Assembly (NCBI RefSeq): GCF_963675165.1
Contig: NC_087385.1
Coordinates: forward strand, 5,539,412 to 5,603,411
Direction: 5' to 3'
Origin: Halichondria panicea
Lineage: Eukaryota; Porifera; Demospongiae; Suberitida; Halichondriidae
Length of the DNA: 64,000 bases
Shown here: piece after piece, positions 24,561 through 37,700 of the stretch
How the letters are laid out: every line of letters starts with the position of its first letter
How positions within the stretch are numbered: the first letter of the stretch is position 1
Made by a program: the position numbers and the translations under genes
The notes under the pieces: generated by a model
The model's input: the letters and a program-made list of their open reading frames with translations, nothing else
The model's database searches: none
Told to the model about the DNA's origin: nothing

Positions 24561-27500
24561 ATGGCTGTCAACCTACTGAGGAAATCCTTCAGACTCAAGA
24601 GAAACACTGTCCCTCTGCTTGTGCCCAGAGAAGAGGAGCCCATTGATTCAATCGACTTTGCAGAAGCCTTTCTCAAAGGTAAGGCCAACTACCTACTTTG
24701 GAGTCTCACATTGAATAAGCTAATACTACAAATTGCTCCATTGTTTTATAAGGGACTGCTTGCTAGTAGCTAGTAAAAAAGGCAAGCCATTTGGTCTCGT
24801 GAGCTATCGACTTGTTGAGGTCTGTATGTGTGAGCTGTGGTGTCATTAAGTGTGCACATATGTAAATAGACTAGGTTTCTATGGTGGCCAGGGCTGCTAA
24901 CTGAAACAGTAGGGAAGCACTTCACTAGAATGCATTTACGCGATTCCTTCCATGACATCATTAGATAAGTAGCTATTATTCGCTGTACAATGTGTGATTG
25001 TCAAGCCTGAAACTCTCCCACTACTTCTACTCCTGTCAATTGTTAGTTGCTGCCTGTATTGTTCGTTGCTCCTGCACACTGTCTGTAGTATAGTAATTAT
25101 TATTGTGTACGTGCAATTCAGAATTGTTTGCCGTGAGTGTGTGTCAGTCCATAGGGATTAAAGGCTAGGTGGGCATGTGTAATAGGAATTACCGACGATG
25201 GCCTAATTAGGGGTATTGCTCGAATGTGTGTTGATACAGATCAACCTGGTATTCAATTGATTAGAGCCTCTGCAGTTGGCTCTCACCTAGCATTGTGCTG
25301 TAGTTCAGCAACATCGTTATGTATAAGTATGTATCCAGCTCCTAAGCAATATTATTGAGTCGATTGTTGGACTATTATTAGTGAGTTATACCAAATAGTA
25401 AATGTGAAAGTTAAGCTTGAGTGTGAATCATATCGACCAGCTGAGCTTTGTCTAAATATCTAAACAACCATTCAGTAATTGTATTGTATAGCGAGTTGAT
25501 AAAAACTGGAGAGTGTACATAACGTTCTGACTGGGAATTTTAGGGCCATGTGCTTGTTATAATATTGTCTACGCAAATGCCAGCATAGCATCATATAGCA
25601 CTCTCAGTGTGTACCACTACAGGGCCAGAGGTTTTCTCTTAACCCACAAGTATGCCATAATGAGTTGATAATGGTAACATTACAATATTGGAATTGTCTA
25701 GTGTGGTGTTATGTTCACTTCATACAAATCCTTAAAATTTGGTACATAATTATTATGCTCTTCAACAGCTTTCATTGGTGTGCTAAAGTGGTTTACTGTA
25801 CCGCCTGGTTGTTACCCTGTCAACAGCAGGACTTCAGTTGTTCCGTCAAATCTGTGTGTCTGTGTTTAATACTCAGCATTACTGAGCTTATTCATATAAG
25901 TGTTTGGATATACAAGCGTACGCAATGACAAGTGGGTGTTAAGTGGTTGCATTGAAGAGCCCCTATACTATATTCTCTAGCTCTCCAGTACTTGTGAATT
26001 ACTCCACCTTTTATGCTCTAATGTGTGTGTGTGGGTGGGTGTGAGTGTGTGCATGAGGTAATTAAGCAAGCAGTTCACTAGTGCTTGATGACTCAGCATG
26101 TTGTTTGGTTTGGCATAGTGCAAGGTCCAGTAGGCTAACACAGAACCCACAGTAAGGTGCAGGTTAGCACCATGAGTCGCTGTCAGGAGCTCCCACTGTT
26201 TTTGTCTATAGCTGTGTTGACTATGGGAGGTGCACTTGTACTGGCTCCCGCCCTACTTGGCTGGTCGTCTGGCTGTAGCTATGTACACATTTGTCCTTCA
26301 ATGTTTGCCAATTGTTGCTTGTACTTGTTGGATTTCAGAGATCATAGAAAGTGGTAAGTGATCCTGTTTTCTTGCCAGTTGCTTGAAACTATTTTTGGAC
26401 AGGAGAGCATAATATAGGATGTCACCATTTCCTATCCCATTAGATCACCTCACATGCTCTTATTTAGTTACAGAAACAGCAGGATTAGGGAATTCCCTAC
26501 ACTTGGCCAAGTATTAGACCCTCCTCTGTAACTGTTAACCCGATCCGTCTTAGAGTATGATATATGCTCAAATAAGTACCTAAAATTCTTTCTCATTACC
26601 AAATAATATCGAGCTACAATCGATTACTGGTTCTTCTACAGATACATGTACAGCTGACATAAATTGGATTAGCTAGAATGCAGTGTGGATGATTGAAGCC
26701 TTAGTGTCTGTGGCCAAACTGAATACTTACAGGTAACCTAGGTGGGGCTATTTTGTAGTAGCTAGGCTAGTATTTTACACATTGCTATATCATTTGATTG
26801 ATGAGGTGTTGGTTGAGGTTGAGTCTTGTGGATTATAGAGGGCCCATTGTGATAGGTGTACACAGTAAAGCTGTAGTAGATTAGCATATGGAGCACTATG
26901 GGAGCAGTCCTTGCTTAATTGCGTTAGTGAGGGCACACCTTTTCCCAGTTGCCTTGGGGCCATTTTACCATGCATGCTGTATAATGTCTACATTTCCCTA
27001 AAAGAAATGTTGGTCTAGTGTACACCTGAGGCTAACCACAACTGATAAGGGCTCCCTGCTCTGGTCAGAGTGGGTAAGTAATGGCCACTTGTGGTCAGAG
27101 AGCTGTAACCTTGACAGCACCCTAATGACTGTGACAAGCATGTTTGTGGCTTGTTCCCTACAAGAATAGCTTGAGGCATCAATAATATGTACAAGAGCTA
27201 GATAGAGCTAGATAGACTTGAGCCAACTTATATCTGGGATACAGTTACCTCAGATAGAGCAAACTAATAATTTACACTCAATATTACAATATATCAATAT
27301 TTTGACATACCTTCTATTATTGTTGGTGAGAGTTTGAAATATAAGACTTGGGTGGTTTCTGTTTTATTGTTGTGAGATGACTTGTATTGATTTGGTAAGT
27401 ACAATGTTAGCAAGTTGATCTTTAGCCAATTGACAATTAGCAGGTGTAAATACTACTATATGGTGTGCACGCTCATCTGTGTAATAGCGTTGAAAACGAG

Positions 27501-28733
27501 CCTCCCTCCGTGTAATCCTGTGTTCATATGCGTCCGTAATCTACAGTGTAATTACTGACTGTAACTCTAGAACACTGAAATGAAATTCGTATCTGTAATA
27601 CTAGAAAGTGATGTTGTATATAGCCATTATTATGATTTCAGCTATTGTTTCGTGCATTCGTTACTTCATAGTCCAGACTAAAATCTGTCCAGCAAGCTTT
27701 ATCCAGCAAACTATAATTATAATGCTTGCTTGATGTACTGACAGCACGTTAGCCCTGGTGCTATAATTATATAGAGAACTGCACGTAGTCTGGCATTGGG
27801 TGGGGATGGGTATCTCCCAAAGAATGTTAAAGCTACTAGGTCTTGTGATGATGTCTATATTTGCCTCTCCCTTAAGGCCGGCCTACTTATACTCTAGAAA
27901 TATACTCTAGAAATATACGTATCTCTCCATGCAGTGCAAAAAGAGATACAAGATCTCAAGAATGAGATATCACAACAGAGTAAAAAGAACTTCAAATTGG
28001 ACAAGGACTTGCGGTTCTTTGATGCAAGAATAGCTCTGCTCATCAATCACAAGATCACTGTTGAGGTAGGTCATGCGTAACTAGCACAGTACAGTAGCCA
28101 TGCACTGTCTGCAGCTGTAAACAGTTACTACAGTAGAACCTCGATTATCCGAACACCTTAATTGGTTCCAGAGGCAGGCTGATAATCGAATAGATAAACC
28201 ACACATTGATCCACCCACTTAATTGATAAACAGCAGTGCCACATGGCTGTCTGCGCAGAAGACAAGCAGGCCTGTCTCCATAGTAGCAGCTGCAATATGC
28301 ATGCGTATTTAAGGGACACGCCCATTTCTGAATTATTAAAGAGAAAATTGCCAAATCGGATAATTGAGGTTCAGGATATTAAATAGAGGTTCTACTGTAC
28401 AATACATGTAGCTTTGAGTGTGTAGGAGAATTAAAGCAGCCCCCAACAAGAATTATCCTTAGCTTAATTAATTAACATTAATTTGTATGGTGTCTACCTC
28501 TCTCACCACAGGAGCTTGAGAGCAGAGTATTTGATGAAGACTGTCCTATGATGCTACCAGGTAAGCTTGTATCCTAGACAACACTCCTTTGACAGCAGCT
28601 GGGTAGATACCAGATGCAGTCTAAACAGAGCAGGGCTATTGTCCATAACTTAACTAGAGTTAATGCATGGTTGCATAGTTTATGAGGTCTCTCTTATTCC
28701 CTGCAGGTGTAATGAAGGACCTTCAACATCCTG

Positions 28734-28776
<43 letters not shown>

Positions 28777-31700
28777 CGTGCGTGCATGCGTGCGGCGGGG
28801 TGTGGCCACGCTTTAGAAAAGAACGTCTGGTCACACCTGTGTGTGTGTGTGTGTGTGTGTTAGTGATAGGGTGTGGCAGCAACTAGAGAGTTCCATAATG
28901 TTAAATTCTATTAAGCATCACTGTCGTTAGCTACAACATAGCTACAATTTCTCATGTGAGTTTGCAACACTTTCACTGATACTACTCTCCTATACAAAAA
29001 CACACACCAAACACAAACACACTTCCCCCCGCCCCCCCCCCCACACACACACACACACACACACAGCTGTATGGGCGTCTGCTATTTCTCCTGCAAACCA
29101 CTCCCGAGTATATAGCCAAGCTCATTCGACTGGTGTCCCTCAAAGAGATTGACGGGCTACTGCAGATTGTCATGTTCACTCTCTATGGTAACCAGTACGA
29201 GGACAGAGAGGAACATCTCCTACTATCCATGTTTGAAGTGAGCTTTTATAATTTTACATTTTATATTGAACTGCCCTTTACCAGAGCAGTTACTTAGTCA
29301 TTATTTCATTTTTAACTTTGTCACCCCTTACCTATGCGTAAGGAAAAGGGGCATTATATTAAAAAGTGAATAATCATTCTTACCAGCCTCTGGTAAAGGG
29401 CAGTCGTATCATAATTATGATTGTTACATGTACTTGACTTGTTGTTGATCTTTACCTCCTCCAGCATGCTCTGACGTTTGAAGTGCAAGAGGCTACAGAG
29501 ATCAACAGTCTCATGAGAGCCAACACGGCCATCACACGGATGATGACTCAGTACTGCAGGTACATATTGCATGCTATAGCGTGCCTGCCCTGTACATGTA
29601 TCTCTGCTTGCCTTAATCCACCAAGACGCAGAGATCAAGTCAATGGTTGCTCATTGGTGCCCGAGTTCCTTACGCTATATAGCTATAAATTATGCCTAGA
29701 GGGAGTCTATCACAAAGCTACAAGTTGGTTTTGCACTGTGTGTACATGCTAGCAGTGCATTCGTGCTAGTAGTGCATTCATGCTAGTAGTGCACTCATGC
29801 TAGTAGTGCACTCATGCTAGTAGTGCACTCATGCTAGTAGTGCACTCACGCTAGTAGTGCATTCATGCTAGCAGTGCATTGTTATTTTAACTGTCTAATT
29901 CCTGTTTTTGCAGACGTGGCCCTGGTCAAGAGTTTGTGAAGAGTTCTCTTGGTGAGACCATCAAGAAATTGGTCAACTACGATGGCTCCATGGAGATTGA
30001 CCCTCTTAAAGTATGTTACACCAGACTAGCTTCTAGTACACCACTTTAGAGATGCTACCTACTTTCCCAGTTGAAACTTAGTATTTTAGTAGCGTTTTTA
30101 GTAGCGTTTGAGTGCTCCCATTTGGTTCATCAATTCAATACCAGTTCTAATAACATGAGTACTAGTGTGTACAGCATTAGTAGCCATGGACCATCATGTT
30201 TGACTCATGGTTTCTTGTTGTGTTGTGTGCAGATCTACCAGGAGATGATAGAAAATGAGGAGGTCAAACCGTCTGAAGCAAATAATCTGTATCAAGACGT
30301 GAGTATATATACCATATCCAACACTTTGTATGCGTAATTACCTTGTTTTTAAACAAGCCAAAAAGTGTAGGCTTCAAATATTCTCATTCACACACCCAAT
30401 TATGTCTACTCCTCCCCACACACACACACACACACACACCCTCTCCCCACACACACACACCCTATCTCCACACACACACACCCTCTCCACCATACACACA
30501 CACCCTCCCACCACACACACACACACACACAGGCTGAGGCTCATCCTAAAGTCCAAGAGCTGATTCAAAAGCACATACCAATCCTACAAGAATATGTCCT
30601 TTTCATTCTAAAGCGACTGAAAGAAATCATCAACGAAGTTCCCTTTGGCATCCGGTGGCTATGCAAGGCCACACGTGCTCTGGTGCAGGAGAAGTTCCCT
30701 GAAGCCGAGGTGGACACCATCAATGCTTTTGTGGGGGGCTTCTTCTTCCTGCGCTACATCAACCCCGTCATCGTTACTCCCCATGGTGAACAGGGGCAAT
30801 GAATACTGAACCTCATTGATTACTCCTGAATGTTAGCTAGTACTTGATAGTTGATGGTATGCTTATCACTGCTTATAAGTACTTTTGTAACAATGGCTCA
30901 GCTAAGCTCTTCTCCTGTGATTACGTAACTATTTGTAATAACAGCATTCTGTATTAAAGTACTAACGTCTTTAATAGTACCCCTCCCCCCCGTAGCGTAC
31001 CGACTGATTCAGAACCCCCCTCCCAAACAAGCTCGACGCAACCTCACATTGGTAAGCACACTTACTCAATTAAATTACCTAGTACACGTAGGTATGTTGT
31101 ATCATAAGTGGTGGCTGTTTCATATGTGTGTCTCTTTAGGTGGTGAAGGTGCTCCAGAAGTTGGCCAACACATCCAGTGTTAGAGAGAGCTACATGATGC
31201 CATTAAATTCATTTGTCCAAGCACATAACGATGAATTGAAAGTGAGTGGAATGTTTAGTCATACCCTCTTTCCTTGGTGCCCGTTTATCGAAAAAATAAT
31301 TATTAGGTCAGTTATTGAATACCACATGTGATAGAACTCGATCCCTGGAGTATAATATATCTTTTTTTAGAAGAATTAAGTTACATACTACACTAAAGTA
31401 ACAAATAATCCTCTTTACCACTATCGCAGTCATTCCTGGGTGACTTGTGTCAGGTGGACGACTTCCACGAAGCCCTACAACTGGAGGAGTACATTGCCCT
31501 CTGTCGTAAGGACCTTCAGATCGACATAGCAGTCAGCGAGATATCACTCCTACACACTCAGCTTGGCAAGTACCAGAATGACATGGTGAGACCTATACAT
31601 TTGATGATCATTACCACATTTAATGTCATGCTCTTTACCTACTGACTAATACTGTGTTTTTTTTTTAATTAACGGGTTATTATGATTATGTTATAGTCGA

Positions 31701-34700
31701 TAAGGATGATGCATTCAACAAGATTTCTATATATAGTACATCACCTGCGAAATAATTATAGTAACAGCAGTATTTCCATTTTTACAGCTAATCATATAAT
31801 TTGTACACATACCTGTAAGGAACTAAGCCTGAGAGCCTGCTATTGACCTTTTGTACCATCTCACCAAATCCTCCACCCCCACCTGGTCAAGCTGGCTAGC
31901 TGCATAATAGCTTCCCAATTCGTCTCGCTACCTAAATTGCCATGGATATATCTATAGACATTTCCAGTAATTATTCAATCAATACTTGAAATCATGTACA
32001 CAGCTGGTAGTTATAAGCGTATTTGTCGGCTTAGACTTTCTTCTTAATTCTGTAAATGAATTAGCGTGTTTTGAGCCTGTATAAACGCTTGCCAACTAAT
32101 TTGCCTATATATTTATAGAGAGTGCAGTATGGTGTTTGCTGGTAATTTACAAAGCCTGCTGTAGGGGGGATGCGTGATGCGTGATTGAGTTAGCAACCGT
32201 ATTTAATGCACACGAGTAATGAACACTGTTGTTGATTGACATTCCGCGTTTTGTTACCAATGCTTGTTAAGGTAGCCATTTCTGATTGCTGATGCATATA
32301 ATATTGCATGTACACACCTCATAAATGAATTGAAGTTCCTAGCATTGTAACCTAGTATGCTGCAGGGAGGAGTCTGGGAGTCTGTCTATGAGTTGGTATC
32401 GTATAGGTGTATCTATAAGAACGGGCACATCCCCTGGTTACATGTACGTAACCTAGTATGCTGCAGGGAGGAGTCTGGGAGTCTGTCTATGAGTTGGTAT
32501 CGTATAGGCGTATCTATAAGAACGGGCACATCCCCTGGTTACATGTACGTAACCTAGTATGCTTCAGGGAGGAGTCTGGGAGTCTGTCTATGAGTTGGTA
32601 TCGTATAGGCGTATCTATAAGAACGGGCACATCCCCTGGTTACATAACACCACCTTCTGTTTTGTCCTCGGATATTGGCCTGAGGCAAAGGGAAGCATGT
32701 TTGTAACTCATATCGTGTGAGCCTGTGGTTATGATAAACAATGGATAATTATCTCATTCATCAGCCTGGCTCAATGATAACCACACGTCTGTGGGTTTGT
32801 TGTAACCCTTTGAAGTCCCTTGATCATGAAATGTGATAAAATCCCAAGGAGAGCTATTGGGGATGTTTTGGGTCGTGTTACCAGTTCAAATTTACTTCCT
32901 CCCAAGTTTTTTGATGCTATACAGTTATGGCTACGGCTCCGTGATGGCGGTCTGACATCCTATATCTCAACACACACACACGCACACCAGACACACCGCA
33001 CACGCACACGCACACACATAACACACCACACACACACACTACACACACACACTACACACACACAGAAAGTGTCAGCTGACGATCCTCTGGGCAAGCTCCT
33101 AAAAGACCTTCGTGAGCCAAACGAAGACAACCTGAAGAGCAAGGCTATGGTCAAACTAGACCTCATCCAAATAAGAGAACACTTAGGTCTGTCGGAAGAC
33201 CTGATAGGTGGGAGGGTGTGCCTTTACTCGTGTATTCAAGGCTTTGGTAGGAGTACCACTTTAGTGCGGAGAGAATGTTCATGGGAGAACGATTTTACTA
33301 TTTTAATTTATTATTTAGCACAATGTCTGCTATTTAAGATCAAAGGTTGTTTGACCACATAGCCCACAAGCATTTAGGGAGTGCGGTCCAAAGTGTCTAG
33401 CTTTTCCTCCCTTTTTGACAAACCGAAAGTTTTCCGCTAGACTGCACTATTAAGTGATATGTTTTGGCTCGGCTGTCCATTAAGCTTTAATGTTCGTACA
33501 AAGCCTTGAATTTTTTCTTGAACAGGGTATGTTTGCAACAATTAAAATTACATATATGACTGCTTTTTCAAGCAAACAAACCCTGTTCATTTTTATCTCA
33601 TTCATAGGGATTACCGTATAGGGTATAAAATTATTTCGAGGGTTTTTGCTGATTAAGCGTATAATGCTAACATTTACACCCTCATATTTCATGCATGCTG
33701 AAAAAGGCTGCTATTCCGCGAAAATGCAAAAACCTTTCTAAAGGCATTCTGCAAAAGTTTATACCCTCGAAATATATCCGCTATACGGTATTTCATTGCT
33801 AGTAATAATTATTGCTCGGAAATGTGCATAATTATATTTCTATAAATATAATTATAAATAATTATAATTATAATTTATTTTCATATATAAATGAAATTGA
33901 CTGTATATATTGCTCTGCACTGAAACTCTGTAGAGCTGCCAATGTTTTCTCCGCGGGGGGTCTCTCTGGACGTCTCAGACGAGATAGCCACCACCTGGAG
34001 ACAGTGCAAGCACATGCTGCTACGACTCTTCGGAATGGTAGGTATACGTATATACATCATCTGCACACCACTTGTGCTGTGTATGTATGTACATCATCTG
34101 CACACCACTTGTGCTGTGTATGTATGTACATCATCTGCACACCACTTGTGCTGTGTATGTATGTACATCATCTGCACACCACTTGTGCTGCTGTATGTAT
34201 GTACATCATCTGCACACCACTTGTGCTGCTGTATGTATATACATCATCTGCACACCACTTGTGCTGTGTATGTATATACATCATCTGCACACCACTTGTG
34301 CTGCTGTATAGAACATTAATTTTGTACGCTGTCCACCAGAGTAGAATTTGTCTAGTTCGATCGATATAAAGTTCAAGTGCTTTAAACCCAAATAATCTTG
34401 TGCTTGCATAGCTAAAGATCTTGCCCGTGTAGTGCACTATCTTGGTTATCGAGATTACCTATTAGTTTATTTGGGGGGGGATGCCTGGCCACATGATAGT
34501 GATGTGGAGTATGTTTAGAAAGCCAGTAAGCCCTTCAAAGCTATCTCGGGTTTCGTAATACCTTACACAAATGCTACCCCACCATGACCGAATTTGAAAA
34601 TAGAATATTTCATACCACAGATGGTTACCACAACAGCGTAGGGCTTGATTGTTGTTTCTTTCAGCTGGTTTACAGAGAAGCATTACGCTGCTCACTTTCG

Positions 34701-37700
34701 GTCACATAGTCAGAAAGTTGTCACGTACACAATAGCGACTTCATTCTTCATTGCACGATTTCAATCCCAACAATTTTGAAGCATGCTTGTGTAAGTACGC
34801 AACTCAGTAGTTTGTCTAACGTATCGCTCAACACTTTTAGTTTTCACCCTGGTTGGAATGTAGTCCTCTATGAAGGCCAGTGTAGGGGCAATGTGTAGTG
34901 GTCTCCTGTCATTAGTGTAGGGGCAATGTGTAGTGGTCTCCTGTCATTACTGGGTAATACGAGGCTCATGCATGGTCCTTCAATAATTTGCTCATGCTCA
35001 AATTTCTTATCTATAAGTAGTCTCTGGATCAGCTGATTGCAGTAACACATTTTCAAATTTGAACAGCCACTTTGAGGCCACCCACACTGTAGTAACTAGG
35101 TTATAGGTTTACCAATATGTGTACTGTATTGCTTGGTTACAAAGTTGAATGTGGTTTAAATGGATTTGATTATAACCCAGATTGTAATTTTGCCCTTAGG
35201 GCATGTATGGAGGACAATAGCTTGTTGTTGCAAGACTAGTAGTCTTTAGTTCTAGCAGTTATCAGTCCTTTCAGGGAAAACCATTATCATGTTAGCAACT
35301 CAGTGAATTTGTAGTCTTGTGTGAAAAAGCTGACATTGAGGTTCAAGGTACTCAGCTGTATAGCCTCTTCAAGTGGTAGGACTTGTAGTATGGGCTTTGT
35401 TAAGCCAGAGTATCAAGAGGGTGATCGATTCTGAATAGAGCATCAGATATAGGTGAATGTCTTGTGGTTTGTCCCAGTCTTGTACTGGTAAGGGGAGCTG
35501 ACAATGCAGCTGATTGGAAGGATCAGGTTTCCTTGGACACTGACTTCAAAGAAGATGGAACTAAAGGATAGACTAATTTGTCTCCATGTGTGTGTTTTAC
35601 AGTCACCTCAAGTTCGGGTATTCTTGGGCTTGAAGGAGCTAAGACGTTAACGTTTTATTCCTAGAGTCCATTGCTAACATTCTCTGCTTATTTAGTTGTA
35701 CAACCGATAGTATCTCGTTATTTCCTCAGTTTGTACTAGGTTAGTCAATTGTTTCCTGGTTTCGATATTTCCTGGGTACACACAGGAAATGCTTTATATT
35801 TATTGATTTGGTGTTATAACCACGGTGTATAAATGTGACATTTCTGTAAACAGTGGTGGCGAAATAACATCCAATATTGTGATTGTCTTGTTATTGTTGC
35901 ATCTTTCCTACATGAAATCATGTCTCTTCCACCGCACTATGTTGCTAGTCGTGTTGTTAATACAAAGCATTCCTTCGCATACTGTGTGATTGCGCTGTTT
36001 GTTTTGATTCGGAGATAAGCAGAGTTGTGTTACAATTAGTAAACTACTGAAAATGGATACAGTAAACTTTGGCTTCCTGGAGATTTTGCTTATGGCTGCT
36101 CATAAAATAAACTGCGTTTATTGTGGGTTTATGATCAATCAAACCTTCGCTTTATTATTGTGCAAAATCACCCAAATAGAAGAACCTAATTTCAAACACA
36201 TATTATGACCTCACCACGGTAACGATGTTGACTGTTATTAAAAGTTAACTTCAACACGAATATGGGGTTGGTGTCATTTGGCTGGACCTCCTCTCTACCT
36301 GGGTGGGAGAGAGGCGACCATTGTCTAGGGCATTCCTCACCATTCGTGGCTCACCAAATACCAGCAAATTCAATATCTCCACTGACCGCATGTTGTTGAT
36401 TCTCCTATTTTGTGAGCTGAGGGAGTGCTTATAGGTCATTCTATCTAGGAAGGTAGTAATTATGTATAAGGTACTGTTTTTAAATTTTGGTTAATTTTAT
36501 AGATTTTAGTGTTGATTGGATTTCTCCTGTGTGGGTGCTTATTTATAATGTTAACAAGCATACAGCAACTGAACAAGCACTGCTATGCAACTGTAGATAC
36601 ATTATAACGCTAGCTATAATTATACTTCCTCTGCACCATTGTAAGCATTTTGGTAACCTGGATTTTTTGCGTAGAGTGTGATCACTATTATATTGGTCAA
36701 CTGTTTGTAAGCTTGTTTACCTCAAACTAAGTTGTATAGTAAAGAGTACTTGAATCAAGTGTGTGCAGCCTCCCTCTCAAGTGCTAGCCCTTCAAAAAAA
36801 ACTTGTAGTATAGGCAACAGTTATCCCCCTTTGATCTTACTCAGAACAGTTTGCTTAGAGACAAGAAATTCAAAGATAGTGAGTACCATACTACTACCCC
36901 CAAAAGTACTCAATTATGGCCACCAATCTGTTGTTGTCTGACCAAAACCATTCAATAGTTTGCAGTGGCTTTAGCCATGAATACTCTAAAGGAAGTTTAG
37001 TGGATCTAGCTGAAATAACTACTAGTGAGAATGTGTGCCCAGTAGAGTAAATTGTGCAATTTGTTGATGCATTTGAGCATTCATCTGAGGTTTTACTACT
37101 TTTTCGGGGTCAGAAATGCATTGTAGATGAGATATCTCTCCGTCAGTGGTTGGAGAACTAGTCTCTATTCGTGTGGATTCATCGATCATTCTTACTCTGA
37201 AGCTATCTCCTAGCTAGCCTGAGCGCCTGTGTGTTATAACTCAAATACTTGTCATTTTATATACGTGTGAGAGGTCAGCGTGAGGTCAAGCGGATGATCA
37301 ACGCGGTAATAAATTGATTTATACCCATTTAATTTTATTGGCACCAAGCATAACTCTGAATGGCTACAAACCTATGAACCATGAACTAGCTCACTGGCTC
37401 ATACATGTACGTGCTACATGTACGTTGCCATCCTACAATTGAATGTAGCGCACTTATACATGGAAATTACACATCTTTGCTATTACTATTTTATGCGCTC
37501 TGTTAGTTACCGCATGAGTGTGTGGGGTTCAATTTAATACAACTTGTTTGCTCCGCCAGCATAGTTTAGATAGTACAAAGAGACGTTGGCTGGTAGCGGC
37601 TTGTTAGCTGTGGGCATACTTTGCGCCAGACTCTCTCCCTATGGCAACTGCTAGAAAACGAAGGAACTCTATGTTACCCAGTACCCCCAATGTGGTTAGA

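Noticed and set aside
26171..26356. Hydrophobic 61-residue frame resembling a membrane protein
   Set aside because: It has no family signal and no other exons, and its end is better explained by a microexon's splice sites.
34048..34309. CRISPR-like array or a repeat-encoded peptide
   Set aside because: The units are head-to-tail with no unique spacers, and frames are open in several phases because the unit lacks stops. It is a minisatellite in an intron.
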